Positions 21,069-28,268 of a stretch of 64,000 nt of DNA are shown one piece after another. Each line of letters begins with the position of its first letter. Position 1 is the first letter of the stretch. Below the pieces are notes generated by a model, which was given only the letters and a program-made list of their open reading frames with translations, had not been told where the DNA came from and searched no databases. A program made the position numbers and the translations under genes. The DNA comes from Arion vulgaris (lineage: Eukaryota > Mollusca > Gastropoda > Stylommatophora > Arionidae): positions 5,405,393 to 5,469,392 of the forward strand of contig CM036775.1 of assembly GCA_020796225.1 (NCBI GenBank), written 5' to 3'.

Positions 21069-22343
21069 ATAGAATATATAATAATCAGAAGCGTGCCGTC
21101 AACTGACTAGCATAAAGGATACGCAACTTGATGATGAGGCTAAACATAATATATATGGAGACTGCAGGAAAACTAAGTAGAGTGGAGACTGCAGGAAAAC
21201 TAAGTAGAGTGGAGACTGCAGTAAAACTAAGTAGAGTGGAGACTGCAGGAAAACTAAGTAGAGTGGAGACTGCAGTAAAACTAAGTAGAATGGCGAAACA
21301 CGTAATAACAAAGTACTGTAGTTTTACAAAAACACTGACAATACACAGTAACGTTTCGACCAACAAGGCCTTTATCAAGCAAACGATACAACAAAATGAC
21401 GAAAGTCATAGCACACTACATACAAACATAGTATACATAGATATCAGTGGCGGCTCTTCATTAGGGACTAGTGGGGCCGGTCCCACCAAAAATAATGTGA
21501 AACGTGTATTTATTATTTTATAAATTAAAACTATAACCTAACCCAAAACCATGATTTTCCGAAAAATGTTGTCTGGTCCCACCAACAAAAAGGATCACGA
21601 GCCGCCACTGATAGGTATGAGGCTAAACACAGGGTACAGACACATACAGACACAAAGCAAACGACTTAGCTTTGTATATATTACTTTTTATCGTTGTAGT
21701 CAAGTGGTTCGGCCATCTAATGAGAATGGAACCACATTTACTACCATCACGTGCCTACAATAATCGACATCAGGGCAGAGCACGAGGCGGCCAAGAACAC
21801 GATGGATAGATAACATCTCAGAGTCCCTGCGAAAGCATGGACTGACAACGTCAAGCCAACACACCTGACACAAGATAGAAAACTAACCTCCCACGACGCT
21901 TCAACGGCAAATGTGGTTAAGATAACATAAGATCATTGTGTAAATCTTCAGCGTGATATTGACATTAACATTTATTTACACATATTTTTTTTTGCAGATT
22001 TTCTACTTTGGCAGACATCTTTTTGCTAATCAACTCTGCAATCAATTTTGCCATTTACTGTGTTACTGGAAGAAAATTTAGACAGACTTTTGTCCAACTC
22101 TTCTGTCGGTTCACAAACAAGATCAAAGACAGACAATCATTATCCGGAGGAACAGGAATCAAATCAAAACAAGAGTGTTCCAGAAGCAGGTCTTCGTCAA
22201 TAACTAAGATATCGGTGCCGAAACGGAGTACAACTCAATCGAGTCTGAGTTCAGTCAGCAACGGAACTAGGTGTTCAAAGTTCACTCTCAGTTCGGATAG
22301 CATACACAATAAACTAACTGTAGCGAGTAAAGATGAGCAGTGA
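9190..22343 (+). CDS. Class A (rhodopsin-type) GPCR, last four exons
   Basis: Spliced exons 9190-9324, 14028-14184, 17419-17564 and 21998-22343 give one continuous frame of 260 codons plus stop, with matching phases at every junction. The product is a seven-helix membrane receptor from the end of IL2 onward. Visible parts are TM4 (MVAVASIIMFGIFYHIPYY), an ECL2 with a possible N-glycosylation site NKT, TM5 with its Pro (FALPFAVLLIVNAL), IL3 with REERR, TM6 (MVFCMTFIFFVCELFAAL) and TM7 with NSAINFAIY in the NPxxY position. A 75-residue Ser/Thr-rich tail follows. The NSxxNFxIY variant and overall pattern resemble FMRFamide/peptide-type receptors; a lineage-specific molluscan receptor family is also possible. 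Odd points: no Cys in ECL2 and no Pro at the usual TM6 CWxP site. The first base of exon 1 here completes a codon begun upstream, so exons for TM1-TM3 must precede; none were found in 1-9,189. Ligand unknown. Confidence 0.8.
9385..9960 (-). mobile_element. LINE-C 3' part
   Basis: The minus strand encodes [10 protein letters not shown], then [19 protein letters not shown] and [33 protein letters not shown] block lies near the 3' end (about 9,540), preceding the degraded tail. It corresponds to the plus copy at 58,470-58,980. Confidence 0.88.
10030..10445 (-). mobile_element. LINE-D 3' part
   Basis: The minus strand encodes ICAFEYKCYRRVLRISWTEK, then the RKLRYFGYIKRHERLKKTIM segment and RRRWIQDVTDGLNMTAAEAG. 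Copies occur at 29,425-29,860, 46,120-46,850 and 48,000-48,310. It is flanked by similar 50-60-bp sequences (9,975-10,028 and 10,485-10,545). Confidence 0.9.
10605..10840. repeat. Irregular GGTTCTGCTTCTAA simple repeat
   Basis: A pyrimidine-rich run of GGTTCTGCTTCTA-like units with frequent indels, about 17 degenerate copies. Confidence 0.9.
10875..11078 (-). mobile_element. SINE-B, tRNA-derived
   Basis: Minus orientation: the poly(T) tail end is on the left and the tRNA-like head on the right, with B-box GGGTTCAATTCC and A-box region GCGCGTTGGACTA read on the minus strand. It contains the family signature TTCGGCTCGGTGCC. The flanks share GGCAGTA, a possible short TSD. Confidence 0.88.
11100..11500. 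other. Unassigned intronic DNA
   Basis: No open frame, tRNA-like box or match to the other repeats was recognised in this part of the GPCR intron. Confidence 0.4.
11500..11700. repeat. 22-bp minisatellite (ACACTTGTAGTTATATCATAAA)
   Basis: About eight units of an ACACTTGTAGTTATATCATA-type motif. The same motif continues at 12,580-12,640 and once near 12,978, so the array was split by LINE-B and by a SINE-H/SINE-I block. Related single units occur at about 10,545. Confidence 0.9.
11810..12565 (+). mobile_element. LINE-B RT C-terminal part
   Basis: Opens with LADDQAIISTTEEQLQQHIN (RT catalytic box), then [42 protein letters not shown] and, after a frameshift near 12,310, [20 protein letters not shown]. 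Nearly identical to 61,680-62,390 apart from small indels. It sits inside the 22-bp minisatellite. Confidence 0.92.
12580..12640. repeat. 22-bp minisatellite, continued
   Basis: About three further units after the LINE-B insertion. Confidence 0.85.
12641..12975 (+). mobile_element. SINE-H head joined to SINE-I
   Basis: 12,645-12,740 is the SINE-H head (GCCCGAGTGGTTACCGGGGC). 12,770-12,960 matches the SINE-I middle (GAACCGAGTAAACGTTGG, GATAAGCACCAGAGCTCC). The block ends in a GAGAGAGA tail, after which the minisatellite motif resumes. Confidence 0.75.
13143..13255 (+). mobile_element. SINE-H head fragment
   Basis: GCCCGAGTGGTTACCAGGGC and the following AGAATAGAACCACTGTTACC match the SINE-H head (reverse complement of 20,690-20,770). 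Confidence 0.8.
13262..13445 (+). mobile_element. LINE-K fragment
   Basis: About 90 percent similar by eye to 30,838-31,000: SRGSGRSRKRWVDGVIDI, then LKLHNTTAYQATE. Confidence 0.85.
13475..13865 (+). mobile_element. SINE-C, long copy
   Basis: The head GGTCGCTGTAGCTAGAGG and B-box-like CGGTTCGCTCC are followed by the common body (ATCGAGTTCCTAGTCCTAT). The 3' section ends in TCACCGAAGTGCAATGATGATG. The best full-length representative, with 32,130-32,430. Confidence 0.85.
13875..13987 (-). mobile_element. LINE-D fragment
   Basis: The minus strand matches 10,340-10,445 (ICAFEYKCYRRVLRIS region). Confidence 0.85.
14028..14184 (+). CDS. GPCR exon: end of ECL2, TM5, IL3
   Basis: Acceptor TTATTCCACAG, donor GTTAGT. 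Encodes NEFGKTYFFSEIYLKWMNLA through TM5 and on to SRTGVAVRR. It ends in phase 0. Confidence 0.82.
14200..14711 (-). mobile_element. LINE-B, minus copy
   Basis: The minus strand encodes QIKWFGHVSRLPTDSATQRA and an upstream [15 protein letters not shown] block. MITE-1 copy 3 interrupts it at 14,712; LINE-like sequence resumes weakly after 14,886. Confidence 0.88.
14712..14877 (+). mobile_element. MITE-1 copy 3 (hAT-like)
   Basis: 166 bp with perfect 14-bp termini CAGTGGCGGCTCGT/ACGAGCCGCCACTG. TSD TGTGTTGG/GGTGTTGG (7 of 8). Inserted in LINE-B. Confidence 0.95.
14885..15830 (+). mobile_element. LINE-M copy with internal tandem expansion
   Basis: The plus strand shows NSNVKTVLLYGSETWRPTK and LQTFINWCLRRIQGMRWYD, then the 63/67-bp array. 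After it come degenerate KKGPFWNPHGKREGD and the terminal NWHELVEGICP-equivalent. LINE-M is the family with the RWYD...WRWIGHTLR segment. Confidence 0.88.
15112..15560. repeat. 63/67-bp tandem array inside LINE-M
   Basis: TGGTATGATA recurs at about 15,115, 15,178, 15,241, 15,308, 15,375, 15,442 and 15,509. The first two periods are 63 bp and later ones 67 bp; the 4-bp difference comes from GATAAACA versus GATAGGGTCACA. Each unit encodes RWYD plus about 18 following LINE residues. Confidence 0.95.
15825..15905 (-). mobile_element. SINE-G head fragment
   Basis: Reverse complement of the SINE-G head (TCTTACGACATGCCATGTAG, then GTTACTATTCTTTGCTCC). Confidence 0.7.
15905..16140 (+). mobile_element. 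LINE-E 3' fragment
   Basis: Encodes a degenerate RGRGRPRRRWQQDIKANLNM, then LVDAGELARDIEFFRPAVMK. It corresponds to the minus copies at 16,765-17,140 and 60,915-61,350. Confidence 0.85.
16150..16425 (+). mobile_element. SINE-F, tRNA-derived
   Basis: Head TTAGTGAACTCGCTTCTCAA, B-box GGGTTCAACTCC, body GGCTCTCAGGTCGACCCAGC and a 3' end CCACGAGGTATGAAAGGG. Full-length counterpart of the minus copy 37,115-37,390. Confidence 0.88.
16430..16740 (+). mobile_element. SINE-I copy
   Basis: Shares ACCTGTTGCCTTGCAGG, AGCGAACCGAGTAAACGCTG and GATAAGCAC-type blocks with 40,325-40,735 and 61,365-61,660. It ends TATATCACAATAAGAATGAT plus a GAGAGA tail. Confidence 0.85.
16765..17140 (-). mobile_element. LINE-E 3' part
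   Basis: The minus strand encodes VLRMSWTEKRTNAYVLQQLD, then KIKYFRHIKRHECLEKIILD and RMRGRPRRRWMQDVIDDLKM. Confidence 0.9.
17138..17300 (+). mobile_element. SINE-G 3' part
   Basis: Matches the family from GGAAGCTACCCTAGTAAATA to the AAAAGAAGAATAA tail; the head is missing. Confidence 0.82.
17419..17564 (+). CDS. GPCR exon: TM6 and ECL3
   Basis: Acceptor TTCTGTTACAG, donor GTCAGT. Encodes AFTREERRLTVMVFCMTFIF, then FVCELFAALSLIMVAGFTTY. It leaves AG to complete Arg in the next exon. Confidence 0.82.
17592..17759. mobile_element. MITE-2 copy 1 (hAT-like)
   Basis: 168 bp with termini CAGGGCCGTGCGGT/GCACGGCCCTG and an 8-bp TSD CTGCTTCT/CTTCTTCT (7 of 8). The body is distinct from MITE-1. Confidence 0.85.
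17800..20510 (-). mobile_element. LINE-M copy with 27-unit internal expansion
   Basis: Minus strand, 5' to 3': LNVKAILLYGAETWRTTKGH, LQTFINRCLQDTLRWYDRTT, the 87-bp array, then RWRCIGHTMRKPPNSITSQA and RWNPQGNEGKGRPRNT. The unexpanded state is seen at 55,465-55,900. Confidence 0.93.
18004..20330. repeat. 87-bp tandem array, about 27 copies
   Basis: CTGCAGTTG motifs recur every 87 bp from 18,031 to 20,264. The unit equals exactly 29 LINE-M codons (minus strand WYDRTTNRELWDRAEQL plus 12 more residues, ending RWR), so frames stay open across the array. Units between about 18,280 and 18,790 carry many 1-3-bp deletions; those from 18,800 to 20,300 are nearly perfect. Confidence 0.97.
20505..20770 (-). 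mobile_element. SINE-H, full length
   Basis: Minus orientation with the CTTCTTCTTTGCG tail on the left and the head GCCCGAGTGGTTACCGGGCC (read on minus) on the right. It carries a tRNA-Leu/Ser-like A-box (CGAGTGGTTA). Confidence 0.88.
20847..21010 (+). mobile_element. MITE-1 copy 4 (hAT-like)
   Basis: 164 bp, with flanks TATATATA on both sides (TSD within a TA run). Confidence 0.92.
21011..21062. repeat. (TA)n microsatellite
   Basis: About 26 TA units directly abutting MITE-1 copy 4, probably expanded from the TATATATA target site. Confidence 0.97.
21155..21292. repeat. 27-bp minisatellite, five copies
   Basis: Five units of a GTGGAGACTGCAGGAAAACT-type motif; 27 is a multiple of three, so both strands show spurious open frames. 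Confidence 0.95.
21295..21440 (-). mobile_element. Penelope-type terminal repeat remnant with hammerhead-like motif
   Basis: On the minus strand, 21,349-21,378 reads TTGATAA, a GGCC/GGTC stem with loop, then GAAAC. This corresponds in layout to the hammerhead core common in Penelope-like element termini (CTGATGA...GAAA). A second, diverged example is at 42,092-42,121 beside a Penelope RT. The extent of the remnant is uncertain. Confidence 0.55.
21445..21610 (-). mobile_element. MITE-1 copy 5 (hAT-like)
   Basis: 166 bp, reverse orientation, TSD ATAGATAT/ATAGGTAT (7 of 8). Confidence 0.93.
21695..21935 (+). mobile_element. LINE-L 3' fragment
   Basis: A degenerate [20 protein letters not shown] with a downstream RGRARG-type stretch. 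The tail, near AAGATAACATAAGATC, is related to the inverted tail at 38,630-38,690. Confidence 0.75.
21998..22343 (+). CDS. GPCR terminal exon: TM7 and Ser-rich tail
   Basis: Acceptor TTTTTTGCAG. Encodes FSTLADIFLLINSAINFAIY, then CVTGRKFRQTF and a cytoplasmic tail rich in Ser and basic residues, ending KDEQ before TGA. No AATAAA signal is evident shortly downstream. Confidence 0.85.
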
Positions 22344-22379
22344 ATGATAAAGTTTATTTTAAAAGTTTGTATTTTGCAG

Positions 22380-22645
22380 GGGCTCGTAAGGGGAGCAAAG
22401 AATAGTAAAACTGCGACCTACAAGGCATTCTTAACTCTTAGTGGACCAGGAATATAACAAGAAGGGTCCTTGCCTGAACCCGCAGGGACAGCGAAAGAAG
22501 GGAGGCGAGAAATACAGGAGACGAGATTTGGAGGCGGAGGTCAACAATATAAAGAAGAGCTGGAGGGAGTTGCAGGAGATAGCTAGAGATAGGAAGACTT
22601 GGCATGAGTTGGTTGAGGGCCTATGCCCCAAACCGGGGTAAAAGG
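22380..22645 (+). mobile_element. SINE-G head plus LINE-M 3' end
   Basis: 22,385-22,430 is SINE-G-like (GGAGCAAAGAATAGTAAAAC). 22,440-22,640 encodes the LINE-M end: NPQGQRKKGGEKYRRRDLEA, then SWRELQEIARDRKTWHELVE. Confidence 0.82.
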
Positions 22646-22737
22646 CAAAGAGAGAGAGAGTGGACCCGGGGCTAGAGCCATGTTTTTACAAACGATTTCT
22701 TTTTGGAATATAATTACCCTTTAATATGGCTCCTGGT

Positions 22738-22906
22738 CAGTGGCGGCTCGTTGCTAAGGGCCAGTGGGACCGGGCCCCACCAAAAATAATGTGTAACGTG
22801 TATTTGTTAGGTTATAAATTTAAAATATAACCTAACCCAAAACCATGATTTGCCCCGAAAATATGAGTCTGGCCCCACCAACAAAAAGGATCACGAGCCA
22901 CCACTG
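22738..22906 (-). mobile_element. MITE-1 copy 6 (hAT-like)
   Basis: 169 bp, reverse orientation, perfect 8-bp TSD CTCCTGGT. Confidence 0.95.
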
Positions 22907-22964
22907 CTCCTGGTTAAAAAGTTGTCCAACTCAATGCCATGTAGTGTGGCTTTTGGCCGACAAA

Positions 22965-23550
22965 GAGTTAAGAAGCGATTGAGGTAGCGCCCTAAGGAAG
23001 TTGCCCTAGTAACAAAAAAGCGTTGCAGAAATCGGATGCGCCGGTCTACTTGTATGCACACAATGTACGATCGTTGTTAGGCTCAGATCACATTGGTTAT
23101 TGGTTACTAAACTGACGTCATTGCACTCCGGGCAGACCCATAGGTGCTCAGTCTCCCCCAACAGATATCGAAGAGTATGCATACTGATGGTTCCTGTGGC
23201 TCGCTGATTAAACACACCTCTCACTCTGCCTCTCAGGCATCCAGTTCGACTTGAACAACGGGTAACTCCAAACTGCTTAAATCGCTTGATCGATTCAACA
23301 TCGATTTTAGTGTCCTCATCCAACAGAGAGTCGCAAAGAGACCGAAGAATATCCCCCTTATCCATCTGCAACTCCCCAACAATCGATGCTGTTGATGCAA
23401 GCCTGTCCGCTCTCTCATTACCGTAAACACCCGCATGCCCAGGACAGTATATCCACGTAAGCCGCTGGAGGTCACATACAAATCACAAAGAGTGGTTTTA
23501 CAAGTTGTCGATATGGAACGTTCGAAGATCAAGAAGAACATTTTTAAACA
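22965..23550 (+). mobile_element. SINE-G split by LINE-G
   Basis: The SINE runs to about 23,097 (CTCAGATCACAT) and resumes at about 23,470 (TCACATACAAATCACAAAG), with a minus LINE-G fragment between. The repeated TCACAT may be the target duplication. Confidence 0.82.
23098..23470 (-). mobile_element. LINE-G 3' end
   Basis: The minus strand encodes GVYGNERADRLASTA (RNase H terminus), GVFNQRATGTISMHTLRYLL and HLWVCPECNDV. It parallels 34,675-35,040. Confidence 0.9.
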
Positions 23551-23735
23551 AAGAAGAGTGTAAAATTAGTTAAAACACGTAATCACAACGTTGTTATTAC
23601 GTGTTTTGCCAATCAAATAGTTTTATTGGAGTCTCGTTTATATATTGTAAAAATTAGTTGTAAGTTGAGAAAAAAGTGGTTGTACACTTTTTCCTCGAAG
23701 ATTTGATTATTTCGGTTCACGATTGAGTTTATTTC
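23551..23735. other. Unassigned AT-rich stretch
   Basis: No repeat or coding signal recognised. Confidence 0.4.
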
Positions 23736-23900
23736 CGGAGATCCTTAGACGTTTTGCAGGAGCTACTGAGTTCATGCTTTGTGCAATACTCTCGAGAGAT
23801 GACGGGTCATATCTGCGGACAGGGAACGAGTCATGTGGGAAAACATGTTGTGATCTTCCGTCTACATACTGGGACATGTGTCAGAGGGGATGTTGTGAAG
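23736..23900 (+). mobile_element. SINE-D middle fragment
   Basis: Contains the SINE-D blocks GCAGGAGCTACTGAGTTCATG and GTGCAATACTCTCG, found in 35,990-36,050. Confidence 0.7.
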
Positions 23901-23904
23901 GAAG

Positions 23905-24535
23905 ATAGTGGTGGTTTTGTCGTGGCTGTAACTAAAGCGATGCTTTGGCTGGAATCACAGACTGATTCATCCACGTATGTTTTCTCAGTGACTCAATGAG
24001 TATGCACAGTGGCGGCACGTGATCATTTTTGTTGGTGGGGCCAGACAGAAATTTTCGGAAAAATAATGGTTTCGGTTAGGCTATATTTTAATATATAAAA
24101 TGATAAATATACGTTACACCTTATTTTTTGTGGGGCCCGGCCCCACTGGCCTTTAATGACGAACCGCCACTAAGTATGCACATGAAGATTGAAACAGGGT
24201 GGGCTCGGAGACAATGGATGGAGTCACTGGGGAGGTCTAAGCTGACATAACACAAATTTATTTTTGTGCCAGGGCATGCAGGTGTAAGGGAAAATGAACG
24301 TGCGGGTAGGCTTGCAGGTACGGATGCTGTAAAAAGCCGGCGAGCAATGGACCAGGCTGATATTATAAATTCCTAAGGAGAAAAGACGTGTACATGATTT
24401 ATGTAATAGTGGTGAATCTACAACACTAACCAGACTGCAAGAATTCCACATCAAATGTGGTGTAGCTAGACAAGAACATTATGAAAGAAAAAATAGTAAA
24501 CAAATAAAGAACCGATGTTGTTAGTCGCCACACGC
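23905..24535 (+). mobile_element. LINE-G RNase-H segment, interrupted by MITE-1
   Basis: Before the MITE: VVAVTKAMLWLESQTDSSTY. After it: a WARRQWMESL block, then FVPGHAGVRENERAGRLAGT. Copy 7 sits at the SLSM-equivalent position and copy 8 lies just past the end. Confidence 0.85.
24007..24172 (+). mobile_element. MITE-1 copy 7 (hAT-like)
   Basis: 166 bp, perfect 8-bp TSD AGTATGCA, inserted in LINE-G. The last terminal base is A instead of G. Confidence 0.95.
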
Positions 24536-24541
24536 TGAGAT

Positions 24542-24706
24542 CAGTGGCGGCTCGTGATCATTTTTGTTGGTGGGGCCAGACAGAAATGTTTGGAAAAATC
24601 ATGGCTCCAGTTAGGTTATATTTTAATTTATAAAATAATAAATACACGTTATACCTTATTTTTGGTGGGCCCGGCCCCATTGGCCCTTAATGACGAGCCG
24701 TCACTG
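24542..24706 (+). mobile_element. MITE-1 copy 8 (hAT-like)
   Basis: 165 bp, perfect 8-bp TSD GCTGAGAT. Confidence 0.95.
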
Positions 24707-25078
24707 GCTGAGATACATACAGGGAGGAGATCGAGTACTTATTGAATAATTTGTTCGACGTGCAGTGATGCTAATCCGATGACTAAACTGGGGCAATAGG
24801 CTGAGGTACCATCTGTTTAACAAGTACAAGCTATGTGATATTGTTTGATTACTTCCATATATGTCTTCAATAAACTGGGGCAATAGGCTGAGGTACCATC
24901 TGTTTAACAAGTACAAGCTATGTGATATCGTTTGCATTAATACCATATATGTCTTCAATAAAATGGGGCAATAGGCTGAGGTACCATCTGTTTAACAAGT
25001 ACCAGCTATGTGATATCGTTTGCATTACTTGCCATATATGTCTTCAATAAACTGGGGCAATAGGCTGAGGTACCATCT

Positions 25079-26339
25079 TCTTCTACTATTGTACATTCTT
25101 CACTGCCAATTGATCATTCTTATTGTGATGTATAGTGGTCCACTGCAAGAACGCTAGTGATCTGCATTCGACAATTGTCTCCCATGGTGAATAGGCCGAC
25201 CGTCGTTTCAGCCAGCTTTGATTCTAGTGAGCTTTCCTAGGTAGATCCTTTCGGATCTACGCCTTTCGATCAACTTTCGCCGTATATTTGGGCATGGTGA
25301 TCACGCAAGACAATGAGTTACGCTGCTTTACCATGTTCATAACTGAGAAATAGTCTCGAGGCTTTTCAGCTTGTCCTCGGATCGGCGTCTTACTCTATAA
25401 AACCGTGAAAGTATGGCTCGCCAATGTTCAGACCCGGGTCTGTTTGATCCGTACATTTGCCTTTGCTAATAACATTTTTGAGTTGAATCCGGGAAGGAAC
25501 ATTCTCAGCCTTTCTAGACGTATCAGGTGTGCAATTTCTGTCATACCTCGAAAGCACTGGCATAGGGGCCAGTAAGCAATTAGAGGTCGTTCGTGGGCAT
25601 CTTAGCGTAACTGAGGATTTTGCGCTCGCCGCCATCACCCGCCCCAGTTATTCCGGGGATGTTAGTGACTGCAATCGAACTTGCCCAGTTGCGCCCAAGG
25701 CTGGCAGTTCCGTTAGGCATCACCAACCCAGTTCTTCCGGGATGTTAATTTAATCGCACAGTACCTTGCACGGTTTTCCCAGGGCGGGTAGTTTCGTTAT
25801 GCACTAAACGCAACTTGTTCTTTTGCGCTCGGCAAACCTTGCCCAGTACATGTATCTGCACCAGGCTACCAATGCGGGGTCAGCTGCAATCTTCTCTCGC
25901 ACCAACACGAGGGTAGACTTTCATTCGTTACGGTCCTGTCTTATTTATTCTTGCCGACGGCTGGCATTGTTTGCCCTCCTCAGGGCTTCGAGCTTCGCCC
26001 TACGTGGGCATACGTTTGGTCACTGGATGCACCTCTCATCCATGTCTGAGTCGTTTCGTTGCTGTTTCTTTGCGTTCAGGGACTTGGGCAATATCTTGTT
26101 GGACATCGGTCATGAGAATTGTGCATTTTATTTGTATGTATCTTTATCGTATTTCCGTAATTGCACTGCTACCACTACCAGTAGTTTCCTCTCTCCGATC
26201 CCTGCCCCTCTTAGCCAGACCAGAACCAGAGTCTGTTTCCAGGGTCACCGCGTGGAGGTTAGGGGCAGGGTCTTGGCTTAGCGCGCCCCTCCTAACCCTG
26301 GCTCATGTTACCACCATGACCTCATGAGCCTTTGACCCC
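25079..26339 (-). mobile_element. Unrecognised 1.26-kb insert, copy 1
   Basis: Bounded by GAGGTACCATCT (25,067-25,078 and 26,340-26,351), a 12-bp direct repeat that is single in uninterrupted monomers, so this looks like an insertion with TSD. Read on minus, it ends with a TATACATCACAATAAGAATGA-like stretch and a GAAGAAGAAG tail shared with SINE-I. The interior is GC-richer than the satellite and I do not recognise it. Confidence 0.75.
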
Positions 26340-26973
26340 GAGGTACCATCTGTTTAACAAGTACAATCTATGTGATATCGTTTGCATTACTTACCATACA
26401 TGTCTTCAATAAACTGGGGCAATAGGCTGAGGTACCATCTGTTTAACAAGTACCAGCTATGTGATATCGTTTGCATTACTTGCCATATATGTCTTCAATA
26501 AACTGGGGCAATAGGCTGAGGTACCATCTGTTTAACAAGTACAAGCTATGTGATATCGTTTGCATTATTTGCCATACATGTCTTCAATAAACTGGGGCAA
26601 TAGGCTGAGGTACCATCTGTTTAACAAGTACAAGCTATGTTATATCGTTTGCATTACTTACCATATATGTCTTCAATAAACTGGGGCAATAGGCTGAGGT
26701 ACCATCTGTTTAACAAGTACAAGCTATGTGATATTGTTTGTATTACTTGCCATATATGTCTTCAATAAACTGGGGCAATAGGCTGAGGTACCATCTGTTT
26801 AACAAGTACAAGCTATGTGATATCGTTTGCATTAATACCATATATGTCTTCAATAAAATGGGGCAATAGGCTGAGGTACCATCTGTTTAACAAGTACCAG
26901 CTATGTGATATCGTTTGCATTACTTGCCATATATGTCTTCAATAAACTGGGGCAATAGGCTGAGGTACCATCT

Positions 26974-28268
26974 TCTTCTTCTTCTTCTGCTAACATTCTT
27001 CACGGCCAATTTGATCATTCTTATTGTGATGTATAATTGGTCCACTGGCAAGAACGGAGTGATCTACGTCGGACGATTGTGCGCCCATGGTGACTAGGCT
27101 CCACCCGTCCGTTTTCAGCCAGCTTTGATTTACTAGGTGAGCTTTCCTAGGTACGATCCTTTCGGATCTACGCCTTTCGATCAACTTTGCCGTATATTTG
27201 GGCTTGTGATCTACGCCAAGACAGTGAGTTACGCTGCTTTACCCGTTCTGACTGAGAAATATTTCTCTGGCTTTTCAGCTTGTCCTCGGACGGCGTCTTA
27301 CTCGTATAAAACACCGTGTAAAGTATCGGCCTTCGCCAATGTTCAGGACCCGGGCTTCCTGTTTGATCCGTACATTGTCGGCCTTGCTTTACCGTACATT
27401 TTGAGTTTGATCCGGGAAGGAACATTCTCAGCCTTTTCTAGACGCGTATCGGTGCGTGGCAATTTGCAATTGACCTCGAAAGCACTGGCATGGGGCCTAG
27501 TACAAGCAATGTAGAGGGTCGTTTCAGTGGGCACTATAAGCGTAACTGAGGATTTTGCGCTCGCCGCCATCACCCGCCCAGTTATTCCGGGGATGTTAGT
27601 TACGACTGCAATCGAACCTGCCCAGTTGCCCTCAAGGCTGGCAGTTCCGTTAGGCATCACCAACCTCAGTTCTTCCGGGGATGTTAATTTTAATCGCACA
27701 GTACCTTGCACGGTTTTCCCAGGGCGGGTAGTTTCGTTATGCACTAAACGCAACTTGTTCTTTTGCGCTCGGCAAACCTTGCCCAGTACATGTATCTGCA
27801 CCAGGCTACCAATGCGGGTCAGCTGCAATCTTCTCTCGCACCAACACGAGGTAGACTTTCATTCGTTACAGGTCCTGTCTTATTTATCTTGCCGACGGGC
27901 TGGCATTGTTTGCCCTCCTCAGGGCTTCGAGCTTCGCCCTCGTGGGCATACGTTTGGTCACTGGATGCACCTCTCATCCATGTCTGAGTCGTTTCGTTGC
28001 TGTTTCTTTGCGTTCAGGGACTTGGGCAATATCTTGTTGGACATCGGTCAGGAGAATTGGCATTTTATTTGTATGTATCTTTATCGTATTTCCGTAATTG
28101 CACTGCTACCACTACCAGTAGTTTCTCTCCCGATCCTGCCCTCTTAGCCAGACCAGAACCAGAGTCTGTTTCCAGGGTCACCGCGTGGAGGTTAGGGCAG
28201 GTCTTGGTTAGCGCGCCCTCGCTAACCCTGGCTCATGTTACCACCATGACCTCATGAGCCTTTGACCC
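26974..28268 (-). mobile_element. Unrecognised 1.30-kb insert, copy 2
   Basis: Collinear duplicate of copy 1, with many 1-bp indels between the two. A 161-codon minus-strand frame (27,343-27,828) includes CRAQKNKLRLVHNETTRPGK and GNWAGSIAVVTNIPGITGRV. The same stretch is frame-broken in copy 1. No domain was recognised; it may be a retroelement fragment. Confidence 0.75.

Noticed and set aside
25823..28147. Host gene with two tandem copies inside the satellite
   Set aside because: Frames differ between the two inserts because of frequent indels, no splice-supported exon chain was found, and the block is bounded by a target-like duplication, so an element is the better reading.
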